Assembly: GCA_963969395.1 (NCBI GenBank)
Contig: OZ017797.1
Location: 16,988,001-17,052,000 of the forward strand
Length of the DNA: 64,000 bases
DNA from: Pseudoscleropodium purum
Lineage: Eukaryota > Streptophyta > Bryopsida > Hypnales > Brachytheciaceae
Direction: 5' to 3'
Below the pieces are notes generated by a model. It saw nothing but the letters and a program-made list of their open reading frames with translations. It made no database searches and had not been told where the DNA came from. Shown here in pieces: positions 46,080 through 58,784 of this stretch (its first letter is position 1; every line of letters begins with the position of its first letter). The translations under genes and the position numbers were made by a program.

Positions 46080-48176
46080 ATGACACTTGACACTTTGAAA
46101 GTGGATGTTTCTAGGTTCCAAGGTAGTTTGCTCATAAAGCAACTATTTAAGAGCTGGTTTCCTTTAGGGGGGAGCTAAACTTCTTAAAACAATTTTCAAC
46201 AAATTTTTAGAGGAAGAAAAATGGAAATGCCATCTAACCCAAATTCTTTCATATTTTTTGAACTTTTGTAGAATTAGTTACAGATTTTTGAAGTTGAAAT
46301 GCAGTGGTCACTATAAGCGACCGCCTCTTGAAATATACATTACTAGTACATTGAAGAAAATAAAATGTACCTCTATGTTATGATCACTTTTAGAGCATGG
46401 GCGCATTTCGAGTACACTACTATATCGTTTAACAAATTAGTGACCAAGTTGGAAATTTTTTTGGAATCTTACTAGCTATGTTTTTGCAATTCCCATGTTA
46501 ATTTTTTTTTTTTCAAATATGAAGTTCTATTTTTTTTCTATTTTTTATTCTAAATATCTATTTTGTAGACTATTTTGCCATTTCTTTTACGAAGTTTTTA
46601 AATAGCAACTATTTTTTTCCCCAATTCCACTAGCTAACTTTGAACTAATCATTGATTTCTTCCAAACAATGTGTGGAATGACTAATGATATCTCAAGATT
46701 CTAGTCATTTCTATAAAAATTTGAAATAATTAGATGTAATTGAGTAGGGTAATTGTAGCATTCAAGTGCGAGACATGTCAAATTGGTTGAGTATACTAGA
46801 CTAAGTAAGGTATGTACAACCATAATCAACATGGCTCACAATGCAACATTAACATTTGGACAATGAAGTATCACTAAAAAAATCAGATATTGATTACATG
46901 AGAAGTAACAAATAATAAAAAAATTATTTTCTTTGAATGAATCAAGGATATGGTGTTTTGAGATCCAAAGTTGCATAAATAATTTACTACATTTTTACAC
47001 ATGTTTATTTCGAAAGCAAATGCATGACCACTCTTGCAACTAACATATCTATGCAAAGTACAAGTGATTTGTGAACCTACCTTCTACATTCTATATCCTA
47101 ACAAAATAACAATATATGTGGAATTGTATTATTTTCCTCGTTTTACAAGAATTTTTTTTTATGAAATTTTCTCAACAAAATCCACAAAAATTATACAATT
47201 TATGCAACATTTCTATTGATACTTTTTGAATTTATAAAAAATTAAAGTCAATTGGAACTTTCTTACATCTTTAAATCCATATATATATCCTAAAATGCAT
47301 TTTCTATACTACAAGGGCAAATGTTTTCAACATCCTTCAAGAGTTAAGGTTTGACATCGGTGCACTATAGTACCAGTGGTTCCAAAATGGATATAGGCCA
47401 ATTAGCCAAAAGGCTATTACTGTGTATAAGAGGAGCTATTTCCATGACAATTTTTTTTTGAAAAACAATGGTATAAAAGTGTTGTGAAAACATGGCATTT
47501 TAACTACAGTTTTTTTTCTACAATTGTAGAATTTGCTACTTGTAGAGAAAATAGAAGTGCACTTATGGCTACTTCTTGGGTTTTGATTTGGAGATAATTG
47601 CTAACTGATACATTGAAGTTTCACAAATTGGCAACTTTTGTGAGAAAGTGTTGTAAGTTTGTAACCACATTCATTTTGAATATTATGGAAACATAAGTTC
47701 AATGCTCGAGTAAATTTCTACAATTTGTGAATAATAATGAAAAGCACCAACAAAGGAGTTGAATCCTTCTTGCTAATGCAAGACTGTCCAAAATGTAGTA
47801 TTGGTGTTTTGCACATAAACATACAAGCCACATTAGTTTGAAATTTGCAATGGTTAGAAAATTAGAGTTGTTCCCAAACTAAGTGTCTTACAATCCTGTG
47901 CTCTTGCATCTGTAGCTAGTCTCCAAAAAGACCAATCCCATACAACACAACTCTTGCATCTTCAGTTAATCTCAGAGAAGACCCCTCCTGTACAACGCGT
48001 GCTACCTCCCGTAGTCCCATGAAAAAAGTAGCACCTGTATTCCACGCAAAGGAAACTGCATGTCTAGGAAACTGCATGTTGAGGAAATTTGAGCGCCAAG
48101 TTTGCCAAATCTCATAAAAACTAAAGAAGCAAGTGTCATTACAAGTTGAGGAATTTTAGTAAAGGATACTACTACC
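46080..48176. other. AT-rich intergenic DNA, no gene recognised
   Basis: No ORF above about 61 codons and no recognisable domain. It may include the 3' portion of the adjacent transposon relic. Confidence 0.4.
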
Positions 48177-50950
48177 TCAGAGATCCCCTTGCCAGCCGAC
48201 CTTCACAACAGATTTCCATGAATTTATAGCTTCCTTGTAAGGAAAATTCTCTAGGAGAAAGTACTGTTGGCCAAACATTTGTACAACAAGGGGCATGTGC
48301 TTGTGAAGTTTATTTCTATGGTAGGATTTCAAGAATTTCAAAGATGAAAAGCATCTCTCATCTTCTATAGATCCTAGGACCAAGCAACACCCAATTTCGA
48401 CAACTATAAAGTATTCATAAATGAGTTTATAGAGGTGGCACGACTGTGCAAGTCTGCACCACAATTTCACCATCGGATTCACATTCAATGGTGGCCTACA
48501 AGCTACCTTGCAATTGGCCTACATGGTAACTTTGAACAAACCTTGTTGCAAATTGAGATTAGAAGCAAACTGTAACTTGGGGGTAGAGTAAGGTTGAATG
48601 CTTGGATACAAGGGTTGGCCCTCGTTCACTTGTTTGACATGACAATAGAAACTCTTCAGGACGGATAGGTGGTGGGCAAAGCTAGCCTCTATTCTTTTTT
48701 GTCTCCAATACTACAAGTATATGATACCAAAAGTGTTAAGGAGCTCCTGCTGCAAAAAGCACCTGTCAAATTCAATAGATAGTGCTTACACGATATCTAC
48801 AAGCAACCCACAATCAAGTTAAGTTACCTTCAAATTACAAGAAAAAAAGTAGCAACAAGGACCAACAAACCTCAAATGGTTTACATGATCTCCAACTTGC
48901 AATGCAAGTCCAATTGGAAACCTCCAAAAAAATGGAAACCACAATGGTAAGCTCCAACTTGCAATCCAAGTCCAATCAGGAACCCAAAAGAAGTTGGAAA
49001 CAAGAAAGCAAGCCCAATTGGAAACCAAAAAAGAAATGGAATTTGCACGGTAAGCTTATATCTGCAAACCAAGCCCAATCGGGGAGCAAAAACAATTTGA
49101 AACAGGAAAACAAGCCCAATTGAAAACCAAAAAACAATTGGAAACATGAAAGGTAAGCTCGTACTTGTAAACTAAGCCAAGTTGGAAAGCAAAAACAAAA
49201 TGGAACCCTCAAAAGAAAGGCCTTATCTAAGAGTTGTCTCTCAAATCTGAAAGCAAAAAAATGATACCTCAAAACAAAGCTTCTACCTACAAACCAAGCA
49301 AGTATTACAACAAGTTAGTAAATACAAACCTGAAAAGAAAGCTTACTTGCAAACCAAGCCAAATGTGAACCAAAAACAAAAATAGAAACATCAAAAGAAA
49401 ACTCTTACTTGAGAAGTATTATTCAATATAATCTTGCAAATGGTTGAATTCTTTTTGGGTGATAAAGATGTCATTATTAGTCTGCTTGTTGTGGCACGGG
49501 CGCAAATTATTGCCCCATTCAAATCAAACAAGTGACAGATCCTACTATCTCTAGGGAGGTCTTTTTAGTGCAGTGGAATTTCTTTACATGCCAAAGACAC
49601 AAGTTCAGTGTAATGAGGGAAATCCTCTTTGTTAAGCATTGTCTCAGAATCATTGAATAGGTGAACCAACTCCCATTGGCAAACTTTCGCAACTTGGAGG
49701 AAGTCGCAGATGAAGATATCCCACACCTAAGAAAGCTTGATCAGATAGTGAACTGCATTCACAAGTAGAATGAAGCAAGATAGTGATAAGAAAACTTCCA
49801 CATTAGATAAAAGGTCGAAATTGTTAGCAACTCTGTGCATAGATGGATGTCTATGCCTTCCCGTCTTGTCAACTCCCATTTTCACAAGAAGTGTGGTATA
49901 CACCTACATAATTTGTTGCACTAGATTCCAACGTATCTCTACATTGCGCAACATTTTAGACCCTTTAGTTTCCATGAGATTCATGAGCTTTTAAAGCTCA
50001 ACATGTCTTTTGTTATTCCAATAGAAGTAGGAATACACGGATTGGAAAAGACCCTCAAGTCGGGCAACCATCAGATACTTTGATAATGACTGCACGACTA
50101 GGTTCACTCGATGACTGATGTAGTTAATTCCGAGTGAGAAAGGGACCCACTTGTCCCAGATTTGGGAGGTCACTCCCAATTTGGAACTCTAGAATGGCCT
50201 AATACCATCAACACTAAAATAAACAAGTCTTTGAGCGATTTCCTTGCAAGTGAGCCCCCCCCTCTTCCATAAGGGCATGCATTATGACATGAGTGAGATG
50301 GTCCGTGGTGCCATTGTCAAACACGCACAATAGATGCAGGAGGTGAGGCACCCGTTTTCAACTATCAATAGTGTAAACATGAATAACAAGCTAAGAGGAA
50401 TTATCCACAGCAATGACTTCATTGGTACTAATGGAAATCACTCTAGCTGACTGCATAATATACTTCAATTTTGTTAAAATGCATGCATGGATATGTTCAC
50501 TCATCTCCAAACTAGTGGATTCTAACCAATGTTTCCTTGGCAAATGCATCAATTTAAAATTCTTGAGTAAGTATTTTTTCCTTTCAAAATTGCACATAGG
50601 ATGGCCATGAGTAAGAATAGAAAACAAAGTGGCAAATCGTACTCCCTTCCTCTTGAACTCACCGTCCATTCCGCCAATGAGTTCATTTGCCATAGTACAC
50701 CTGGGCTAGTGACTTGCCCAAAGCTTGTAGTGCTTCACATGCTTGTAGTCAAGTTTCAAGAACGTGTCACCCTTCCTCACATGCGGCAATGGCACACCAT
50801 CTTCTATGTAAGTGCACTTGTCTTCATGCTTTTCCAAGTTGTCAAGCTTTGAGACCATTACCTTCCTCTGTCCCGTGATACTCATGCAACTTTGACAAAT
50901 GGCTCCACTTAGATTCCCGTTAGTATCAAAGACACCTTCTGCCTAGGAAA
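48177..50950 (-). mobile_element. Decayed hAT-family transposase, N- to C-terminus from high to low coordinates
   Basis: Parts lie in order on the - strand. About 50700-50930 has a zinc-finger-like block (CQSCMSITGQRK...LEKHEDK). The 50391-50693 block reads HGHPMCNFERKKYLLKNFKL, LPRKHWLESTSLEMSEHIHA, SARVISISTNEVIAVDNSSW. About 50180-50390 reads FDNGTTDHLTHVIMHALMEE in shifted frames. The 49991-50179 block reads PFSLGINYISHRVNLVVQSL and GLFQSVYSYF. At 48177-48488 is a C-terminal dimerisation-type block, DERCFSSLKFLKSYHRNKL. The order and motifs fit a plant hAT transposase (RNase H-like fold). Several stop codons and frame changes break it, so it cannot be active. A minisatellite sits between the last two parts, perhaps in a former intron. 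A further - strand segment at 51195-51377 could be the extreme N-terminus, but this is weak. Confidence 0.7.
48900..49375. repeat. Compound minisatellite with alternating 62 and 41 bp spacing
   Basis: The core word CAAG.CCAAT(T/C)GG occurs at 48905, 48967, 49009, 49070, 49111 and (TAAGCCAAGTTGG) 49173. Spacing is 62, 42, 61, 41 and 62, so the true unit is about 103 bp made of two sub-units. Weaker units follow at about 49295 and 49355. Long units carry an AGCT...CTTGCAAACCAAG block. Confidence 0.75.
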
Positions 50951-52599
50951 ATTTACACACCTAGACTTCTTGCCACTGTCGAGTGAGTGACGATACATCC
51001 ACCTTCCTTCTCTTTCAGGCATTTGAAGTAGGATTCACTTTCTACTTCTTCCCCGTCACACATTGCTCGCCCTTATTCTTAGAAAACAGATTAGTTACCT
51101 TAGGGATACTATAATGTTTTCGGAAGGGGGATCACACACAACATGATGGCAAATCGAGTGCAAGAGGCGCGTCTCCAACACATGGGTGATATCGTCAATG
51201 TCTACCGGTTGCACCCCTAAACTTGAAGGTGTGATACTTACCAATGTCGATGGTGTTATGGTTTGACCCGAAGCACCACACCCTAAAGTTCTTTAGCAAT
51301 TTCAATGGCGGCACCATGGAACCTGCACATGTAACGACAAAGCAAGCAGTACCCAGAAGAAGCAAGTGCAAGTGCAAGTTTCAAAACTCAAGAATTGTAG
51401 ATCAACAACGCACGAGCAAGCAAGCATAGATCAAGTACAATGTCAACAACGCAAGATTAGAGCCACAAGAGAAACAACAACAAGTGAAAGCAACCAAGAG
51501 GGGTCCAATATTAAATCATCAAGGCAAGCTAAGCTCGATTGGAACTCCAAAACTACTACGTCGTGCCACCGCCAAGCTCCTGCATTTTCTGATTTCCAGT
51601 TTCTCCCTTTCCAAAAACCAATTTCCAATTGCAGTGAATGCAAAGGAGACAATGTGTGCCTCCAAGAATTATACAACAATCTAGAAGTGTCTCATTGGAA
51701 TTTGGAAACAATAATTGGTACAAACTGAGAGAATATGCCGCCATACAAATTTCAAAAAACAATCACTTGCTCCAGGCGGGGAATCGCAAGGAGGGCAAAT
51801 TGACAACACTCATTCAAGGCAAACCTCCATCAACATGCTAATGCACAAGTAAGTAGTTTATTTAAGCTAATCTCCATTAACGCTTGCTAAGCAAGGTCCA
51901 AGAGTGCAGCAATCAAGCGACAGAATAGCAGGTTCAGGAGCAACGATCAGGCGATAGAAGAGCAAGTTCAGGAGCACCAGAGGAGGGAGATGAAGCAAAA
52001 TGGACGCTAAAGATGGCACTGCACAACTCCCGGACGGATGGTTTAGATTGCACCAGGGCGACAACAACGTTGCTAGCAGAGGAACACTCCTTTAATTTCG
52101 TCCACTATGTTAAAATGCTAACGAAATTGAGTGTTCATTGAAAATTTGGCTCAAATCTATAGTTTGATTTTTTTCTTCATTATGGACATTTAGCTCCCAA
52201 AAAAAATTTGGTAGATTTTTGGCGCTTTTTAGCAAGTTTTATTTTCATTGTATAACACTTTCCTTTTTATATATGGCTTCTATGGACAATCTAATTAAAT
52301 TCTTTCTGTAGATGAATTGTACTCTTCATATTCCATAAATCTTTTCTCTGACTAGAACATAGCCTATTGCAATGTAACAACACCAAAAAGATTTTATCAA
52401 GCTACAAGGTTTCGTTGAGAAGATATTTTGATGGCATTAGGCTTTTGCAAGAACAAATGAATGAAAAATTGTGCAAAATGAGAATGTTACAAACCACATT
52501 TATAGGCCCAAACTTCATATAGCTATAAAATATTGTAATTTATGATTTTAAAAAAATTCAATTGAAGTAGAAACTACAATTGAAAAGTCTCATTGGATG
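50951..52599. other. Transposon-flank sequence and unassigned ORFs
   Basis: A + strand ORF at 51366-51728 (120 codons, Gln/Lys/Ser-rich) and overlapping - strand ORFs have no recognised domain. On the - strand the segment before 51240 ends in a consensus-like donor (ATTG|GTAAGT), so it may belong to the transposon's 5' exons. Beyond 52100 it is AT-rich without features. Confidence 0.35.
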
Positions 52600-52860
52600 G
52601 ATAAAATTCACATACAAAGTTAATAGTAAGAAGTGACCAAAATACACTATTCACAAGGATGATCCATAGATTGAGCACCCATCATCTTCTTTAGAAAAGT
52701 CAATAATACCATAATGAGGGAACGTGCAAATACTATTCACTAAAAATGTCCTTGAGTAACTTTCTTCAAAAATATTAGCTGTCAAAGCATTTTTTTTTTC
52801 CATCCTTCTTATAGTCTAAGGTGAAGTCATCCATTCAACACTTAGTGTTTGTACCAACGT
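52600..52860 (-). repeat. Dispersed repeat family C, inverted copy
   Basis: Reverse complement of the family at 34760-35010, with the same word order including CTAAGGTGAAGTCATCCATTC and TCTTCTTTAGAAAAGTC. Confidence 0.65.
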
Positions 52861-53154
52861 AACTTACTAGGTTAATAAGTGCCCCATAGTTTTGTTTTTT
52901 ATTTGAGATATTTTTATGAGTTTGACCAAAGCCATTTTTCTTTAATTTCCATATTAATATTGAACTGAATTTTTCAAGTACTATGTCCAATTTATTTTTC
53001 TCTCTATTTGTTTACTCTAAATAAAAATTTGGCAATATATTCACTATTATTTTTTTCCAATGTTTTCAAATTGCACCAATTTTTTTTTTAACAATTGCAC
53101 TAGTTGAACTATGAACTAACTGGCGATTCTCCTCAAACTCAACATTGATGTGCC

Positions 53155-53285
53155 ATTGCAAGACTTTTTTTTTTTTTTTTTTCATTTATTTTCTGAAACA
53201 CATGGACCATTTCCATCTCAAGACTTTTTTTTTTTAAATTAAAATTTTTTTTTGAAACAGATGGACCATTTCCATTGCAAAGAGT
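53155..53285. repeat. Short tandem duplication of ~61 bp around a T run
   Basis: Two units carry CAAGACTTTTTTTTT followed by GAAACA.ATGGACCATTTCCAT, with starts about 61 bp apart. The first has a T run of about 20. Confidence 0.7.
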
Positions 53286-53939
53286 TTGCAAGACTTTTCT
53301 GAATTAGAACTGAATTAGAGCAGGACAACTTGCAAAACGACACTGAAATCTGGGTTGAATCTCACGATCCCTGTCTGTCTATCTTACCAACTGTAGTAAA
53401 GGCTCCATCCCTCCTGGGACGCAAACTTCCACGTGGGTGGCAGCAATGGACAAAAAATATATTTATGAGTCGAATATTTGACACTGCCCAAATATTCAAC
53501 TCAAAAATTAAAAAAAAAAGTTATGGCCTGAGAATATGGACCGTGGAAACGTCCTTGACCAATCAAGTGTCGACTTTCCACAGAAAGCACGGCAATTTCT
53601 ACAGGGAACTCATTCTAGTGGCTTCTAATTTTTTTATTTAAAAAAAATTCTTTCGGAGTAACAGCGATTTTTATTTTGATGGATCGTGATTTCATTTTTA
53701 ACCCTGGAACGCCATGAAACCAAGCACTCCACCTTGCTAAGGGCTTTTTGACGATACCGAATACGCGAACGGGAGACGCACAATCCGAGAGATCTCAATG
53801 TAACAAACAAAAACAAGCAAACAACCTAATTTAATAGAAGGATGGCAATAAAAAGTTTTTGTGTTTTTTCTAGGGATAAAATCAAAGACGAGTGATAGGG
53901 TTTGTTTACCTCATACGAAAAATCAACCCTTTTGGTAAC

Positions 53940-54085
53940 CGTGTAAAGAATTTGCTCGAGGAAAGCTTAAAAGGACTTATTGGAAGTCAAACCATTGTGT
54001 AAGATCTTCCCTTTTCACATAAAATTCAAAAAGTGAATATGTGCACTTCTGTCCCACGGAGGAAGATTGTTTGTCATTCATTAAA
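53940..54085 (+). repeat. Dispersed repeat family B, copy 2
   Basis: Words ACTTATTGGAAGTCAAACCA, TGTGTAAGATCTTCCCTTTT, TGCACTTCTGTCCCA and TTTGTCATTCATT match the family described at 29817-29965. Confidence 0.65.
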
Positions 54086-55219
54086 TTCTTTCAAATTGTC
54101 ATGTTAGTATAGAGTTAAGCTTGTAAGAACATTGCGAACTGCTTAAAGTTTGATGAATGATTTCATTGTTACTAGTAGCAACAAATAATGCACAGTGATT
54201 TAGTAATTGGAATATCTTAGGTCACTACCTTCGTCATGGAAGGTTGTGTCTTTCCATGGTCAACCTGGTAACGTCACAATGAATGATTTTCCACATCAAT
54301 ATAGAAATGGATAATGCACCTAGTGATCTGAAAATCAAATTGTTTTTGAATGATTACTTTGGTCATAAGCCAACGTCCTTCTAGAGTTATAAAAGATTCT
54401 CACATTCAATAACATAAGTATTATTTGAATGCCATGGAAGTGGTTATGCACTTTTAATAGTTGGTAAGAAAATTTACAAGACTTTGGACCTTCAACACTT
54501 AATACAATATAAATCTTTGAATTAGACTTAAAGTATATCTCTATCAACCCTTATATGTTAGATTCACCTTGAAAAAAAAAGCTAAATTCTCAATGTATTT
54601 TTAAAAATCTATGACATTCAAGAGTTCAAAATGACAACAACAGCTTAATTTTTTTTCACAACATGGAAAATAGATGATTTCCAGTTTCTATTTTACTTTT
54701 TATCACCGATATTTTTATGATGCAATTTTCCCAAAGAAAATCAATAATGCACATTATGTAGATTTGGTTGTACAGTAGTTGGACTATTTTTTAGAAGTAG
54801 GAAATTGCTGAAAGTACGGAACATCACTGGAGAAGTAGTAAAAACCATCAGTTACCAAGTAAGTTAGCCCCTTACTTGACATCCAAGTAGAAAATTGTCA
54901 GTTAGTGTGAGATTCACAGGCATTGAAGTTCACTTACTGACATCAGGCGTGGGGCCCAAGGCTACAGTAATTTACCTTCCAAAAATCATCACATTCTGGC
55001 AGACCCAAATTTGCATCAATCTTCAATCAGACGCTTTGGCATTTTACCCAACCTCAATCCCAAAAATAGTCACTAAATTTCTTGCAATTAAGGAAACCTT
55101 AACTTATGTAAAAAAAGAAAAAAAAGTAGTCACTAATAACTCATCCACACTATTTTCAAAATACTGGGAACAACGCACACCGTTCATCCCATTCCCCAGC
55201 TTACATTAGAGACTCATCA

Positions 55220-55480
55220 CGAATATAAGTAAGTTAACGATCTAACGTCTAGTAGACTAATTCGTCACGTCCGTTAGGACTTGAAGATGAAAAACGTTAA
55301 CTTCGCGGATGAACGTCAGTCAGTTGTCATGACGCGAACGGGCCACGGAGCGCACGGCACCTGTCACGAACCAGGCTCGCCAAGTGACGGACGGAGGCCA
55401 GGAAATAGATGACCGGTGCCCAACATCCATCGAAAGCAAGCAGGAGATTCATCCAAGAGAGCCATTATTCGTTGGGAGAT
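55220..55480 (+). promoter_or_regulatory. Probable promoter of the PI4K gamma gene, rich in ACGT / TGACG words
   Basis: The sequence turns from AT-rich to GC-rich here. TAACGTC, GTCACGTCC, AACGTTAAC, AACGTCAG, CATGACGCG and GTGACGGAC lie within about 150 bp. ACGT and TGACG cores are typical of plant bZIP sites. Position about 1.4 kb before the ATG fits a promoter if the leader is long or contains an intron. This is motif-based inference. Confidence 0.35.
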
Positions 55481-56863
55481 AGGTGTCGAGAGTGGGCGTG
55501 AAGCCTATCCATCACCGGGGAAGGCTGACTCACGTAGGAAGGTGCAACGATAAACTCGGCTCTCCCCTGACCCCGCGCACACGCATCCCCAAAATTACTA
55601 AAGATAAAGGACACCACAGATCATCTCCGGGAACCTCCTCAGATCATGGCTTCGGCGAAGAAATTCCTGCACCGGGAGCTTGTCTTATGATATGGAAGAC
55701 GCCTAGCCTAAGCCGCGTGGTAGGACAGAACCCGAACCGGAAGAGTTGTCGCTTGGTGCTGAAGAGAGCGCGGAAGAGTCTGGAAGCTGTTGCGCATTTG
55801 TAGGTAGCTTGGTGAAGAAAGACTGCGTTTCTGGCTCATGAGGAAGGAGGAGCCGGCTTCGCCATTTGTAACGGGACTCCCCGCGTTCTTGTGAACAAGC
55901 GAGTCGAGAGTGCCTGCTGGCAAGTTTTGTGTTGGCGATTTGGTCAGGGTTTGGTCTAGGGGTGTTGGAACGTGGTAGTTATGCTTAAGTGGAGGAGAAT
56001 GAGGTTAATTTGACTGTGAGCATCTGTTTTCGTGCACATTTTCTGTCGTGAGGTTCTGTCATGGTGGAGAGTTGAGCGCATTTTTTCTCTTTAAAGAGTT
56101 TTTAGATGCTGGCTAGAAGACGTAGGGGAGTCCATCTCTTGGCCTCGGTTTTCTTTGTTTCCGCTGGGCGAGCTGGTGTTTCGAGGATTTGAACGTGTAC
56201 ATCGGGTGCATGGTGGAGAGTATTGGTGAAAACTTCGTATAGAGTCGTATAGGTAGGGCGAGTATTGTGGGAGCCATTTTTGCGAGTTCCCAGTCCTTAC
56301 GCGGTGAGATCGAATATTTTGAGGCGGAAGAAGATCGAACCTGCGTGCATTCGGACAGAGCAGTACATTTTGGAGTGTTTCTCGATTTCGTATTGTCTGT
56401 ATGCATTCTTAAGGTGTCAGAGTAGGATCGTTGGAAATTGTAGGCGGAGTAGTTCCATCTAAGGAAGGTTTGCAAGTTTTGTGTTCTATCTCGCTACGTC
56501 TGCTTAAGAGATTCGCTATGGAGTTTATAACTGGGCAAAGTGCGTGAGGGCTTCGATGTGACTGTTGGATTCCGCAGCTGTCGAGCCTCGCTTGCAGCTG
56601 TCTTGGTTGTGTATAGTGTAGATTGTAAATTTTCTTCGGGGATAGCCGATCTGTTTATACATCTGTGCCAGGTCAAGCCGTCATGTTTTAAGACCGCCAG
56701 CAGATCGCTTAGAATGCGAGCGTTGTCTCGCGAACAGAGTGCCTCTTCTTCCCTTCTTGACATGGCAAGTGGGAGGCTGTAGACAATTCCGAGTGCAGGT
56801 CGTTCTTGTGGGCTGTGTGAAGCAGCTGCTTGAACTAGCACTCTTTCGTCGAAGTTTGTCAAG
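55481..56863 (+). other. Long putative 5' leader of the PI4K gamma gene
   Basis: GC-normal sequence without a convincing ORF runs into the ATG at 56864. Candidate donor GTAGGTAGC (about 55801) and several acceptor-like AG sites suggest a possible 5' UTR intron. ORFs on both strands (e.g. 56494-56949 on -) have no recognised domain. Confidence 0.4.
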
Positions 56864-58784
56864 ATGGCTGCTTCAGGACTTGTTTTGGTGCCGGCGGAAG
56901 TCTCCGGGCCCGCCGGGCATCGCGGGAGCATGCCGGCAGTGGAAGCCATTCAAATTTATCTTGCGACAGTTGGTTCGGACACGGTCATCCCGATGCAGGT
57001 CCTGAGATCCGACACGATTGCGTCCGTGAAAATGCGGATCCGAGCTTTCAAGGGCTTCTACACCAAGCAGCCGAGACTTGTATACGGAGGCCGGGAGCTT
57101 ACTCGTGACGATCGCTTAATCAGGGATATTGGAGTTTCCAACGGTGGAAAGCTTCATCTGGTTCTACACCTCTCTGACATAGTTCACGTCACTGTGAAAA
57201 CAACCGATGGCACTGAGTACGTATTCCGAGTCGAGCGGAACCGTTCTGTCCGGGACTTGAAGAAGCGGATTTCCGAGAAAGCGGGAGGATTGGCCTTGGA
57301 TGCACAGCAATTGGTTCTGGGGGGCAAAAATCTGGAAGATCAAAAACGCATTGATGAATTATGCCTTCAGGACGACGACGCTGTGGCGGTGCATCTTGTG
57401 TTACGGCGATCTGCGAAGGTACGTACTCGGATTATTGGAAAGGACGTGGAACTTTCTGTAACTGCTGAAGGTTTTGTTCTTCCAAGTGAGAAGTTTCTCT
57501 CAGATACTGTCCAAGACCTACCTATAGACCAGCCAAAGTATACTATTCCTCAACGTCAACCGAGCTTCGATGCAGGATATAAAGCTGTAGAAATTAGTAG
57601 GAGCGAGGTTAAGTCTTTACATGTTTTGGAACAAGCTTGTGGAATTTTGCGGTACCAGTTGCCAGATGTCTTAGTCGACACTCTTGAGCAGGCCAAGGCC
57701 GGTCTCCAGGGAGGTTACTCTCCTGCCTTAGCATCGGAAGGCTCTGGCGGGGCTTACTTCCTCAAGAATTCTTACGGTGTAGATAATGTAGCCATTTTTA
57801 AGCCTTGTGACGAGGAACCATTGGCGATTAACAACCCCCGTGGTTTTACGAAAATTCCTAGAGTAGCCAGTAGTGAAGGTTTGAAGAAAGGTACGAGAGT
57901 AGGTGAAGGCGCTATGCGAGAAGTGGCTGCCTACTTGCTGGACCATCCGATGGAGGGTCGCAGGTCTCCTTCCAGGAAACAGGCGGCTGGGTATGCTGGC
58001 GTGCCCCCTACTATGCTGGTTCGTTGTGCACACGACGCTTTCCGATACTCGGAGGACTCCTGGCAGAAAAAAGACAAGCTCGGTTCTCTGCAGCAGTTTG
58101 TTCGTGCCTTCGGGAGCTGTGAAGATATGGGGTGTGCGAATTTCCAGGTTGAAGAAGTGCACAAGATTGCCGTTCTCGACATGAGGCTGGCCAACACTGA
58201 TAGAAATGGTGGTAACATCTTGGTTTGTCGGGACGAGAACAACGACATCAAGCTTGTACCAATCGATCATGGATATTGCCTTCCTGAGAAGGTGAAATCC
58301 TGCTCGTTCAAGTTCCTTGCAAATTTTGCCTTGTATTCTTGATTGATGCCAATATGTGAAGTGAGTTTTCAAAGTCGCCTCAGCGTGTTTTTTCTAAAAC
58401 GTTCTGGGTCGCGCTCTGCAGTTCGAGGATGTCACATTTGAGTGGATCTATTGGTCGCAAGCTGAGTTGCCGTTCTCTTCTGCGACCTTGGAGTACATAG
58501 CCTCACTAGATGCGGACGAGGATCTTGCACTCCTCCAGAAGCACGGATGGTCCATGCGAACAGCCTGTAAACGAGTGTTTCGCTTGTCTACAATGCTTCT
58601 GAAGAAGGGAGCAGCTGCTGGATTGACCCCTTTTCAGATCGGTTCCATGATGTGTCGTGAAACCCTGGACAAGAAGTCACCTATCGAAGAAATGATCGAT
58701 GAAGTTGAGCAAGGTTGGATGCTAACTGAGCCTGAGTTTTTGGATTCGATGTCAGATTTGATGGACCGACGTTTGGGCATGTGA
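56864..58784 (+). CDS. PI4KG: Phosphatidylinositol 4-kinase gamma with two ubiquitin-like domains (596 residues)
   Basis: Exon 1 is 56864-58291 and exon 2 is 58422-58784, joined in phase 0 across a 130 bp intron. Two ubiquitin-like domains lie at about residues 27-103 and 105-181 (e.g. RLVYGGRELTRDDRLIRDIG and QLVLGGKNLEDQKRIDEL). The PI3/4K-type kinase domain covers about 285-560. Its ATP-binding segment is GVDNVAIFKPCDEEPLA with Lys313. The catalytic loop is LDMRLANTDRNGGNILV (439-454), and the metal-binding segment is VPIDHGYCLPE (Asp468). This order is diagnostic of plant type II-like gamma isoforms, and the length matches. Some Arabidopsis members act as protein kinases rather than lipid kinases, so the substrate is uncertain. 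The catalytic loop reads DRNGGN where I recall DRHAGN in most plant members, which could affect activity. The C-terminal exon is hydrophilic and helical. The start is the first ATG of a frame opening after stops. Confidence 0.93.

Noticed and set aside
56494..56949. 151-codon ORF on the - strand
   Set aside because: Overlaps the leader and start of the PI4K gamma gene; composition consistent with antisense shadow.
57728..58372. 214-codon ORF on the - strand
   Set aside because: Antisense to the kinase domain of the PI4K gamma gene; no independent support.
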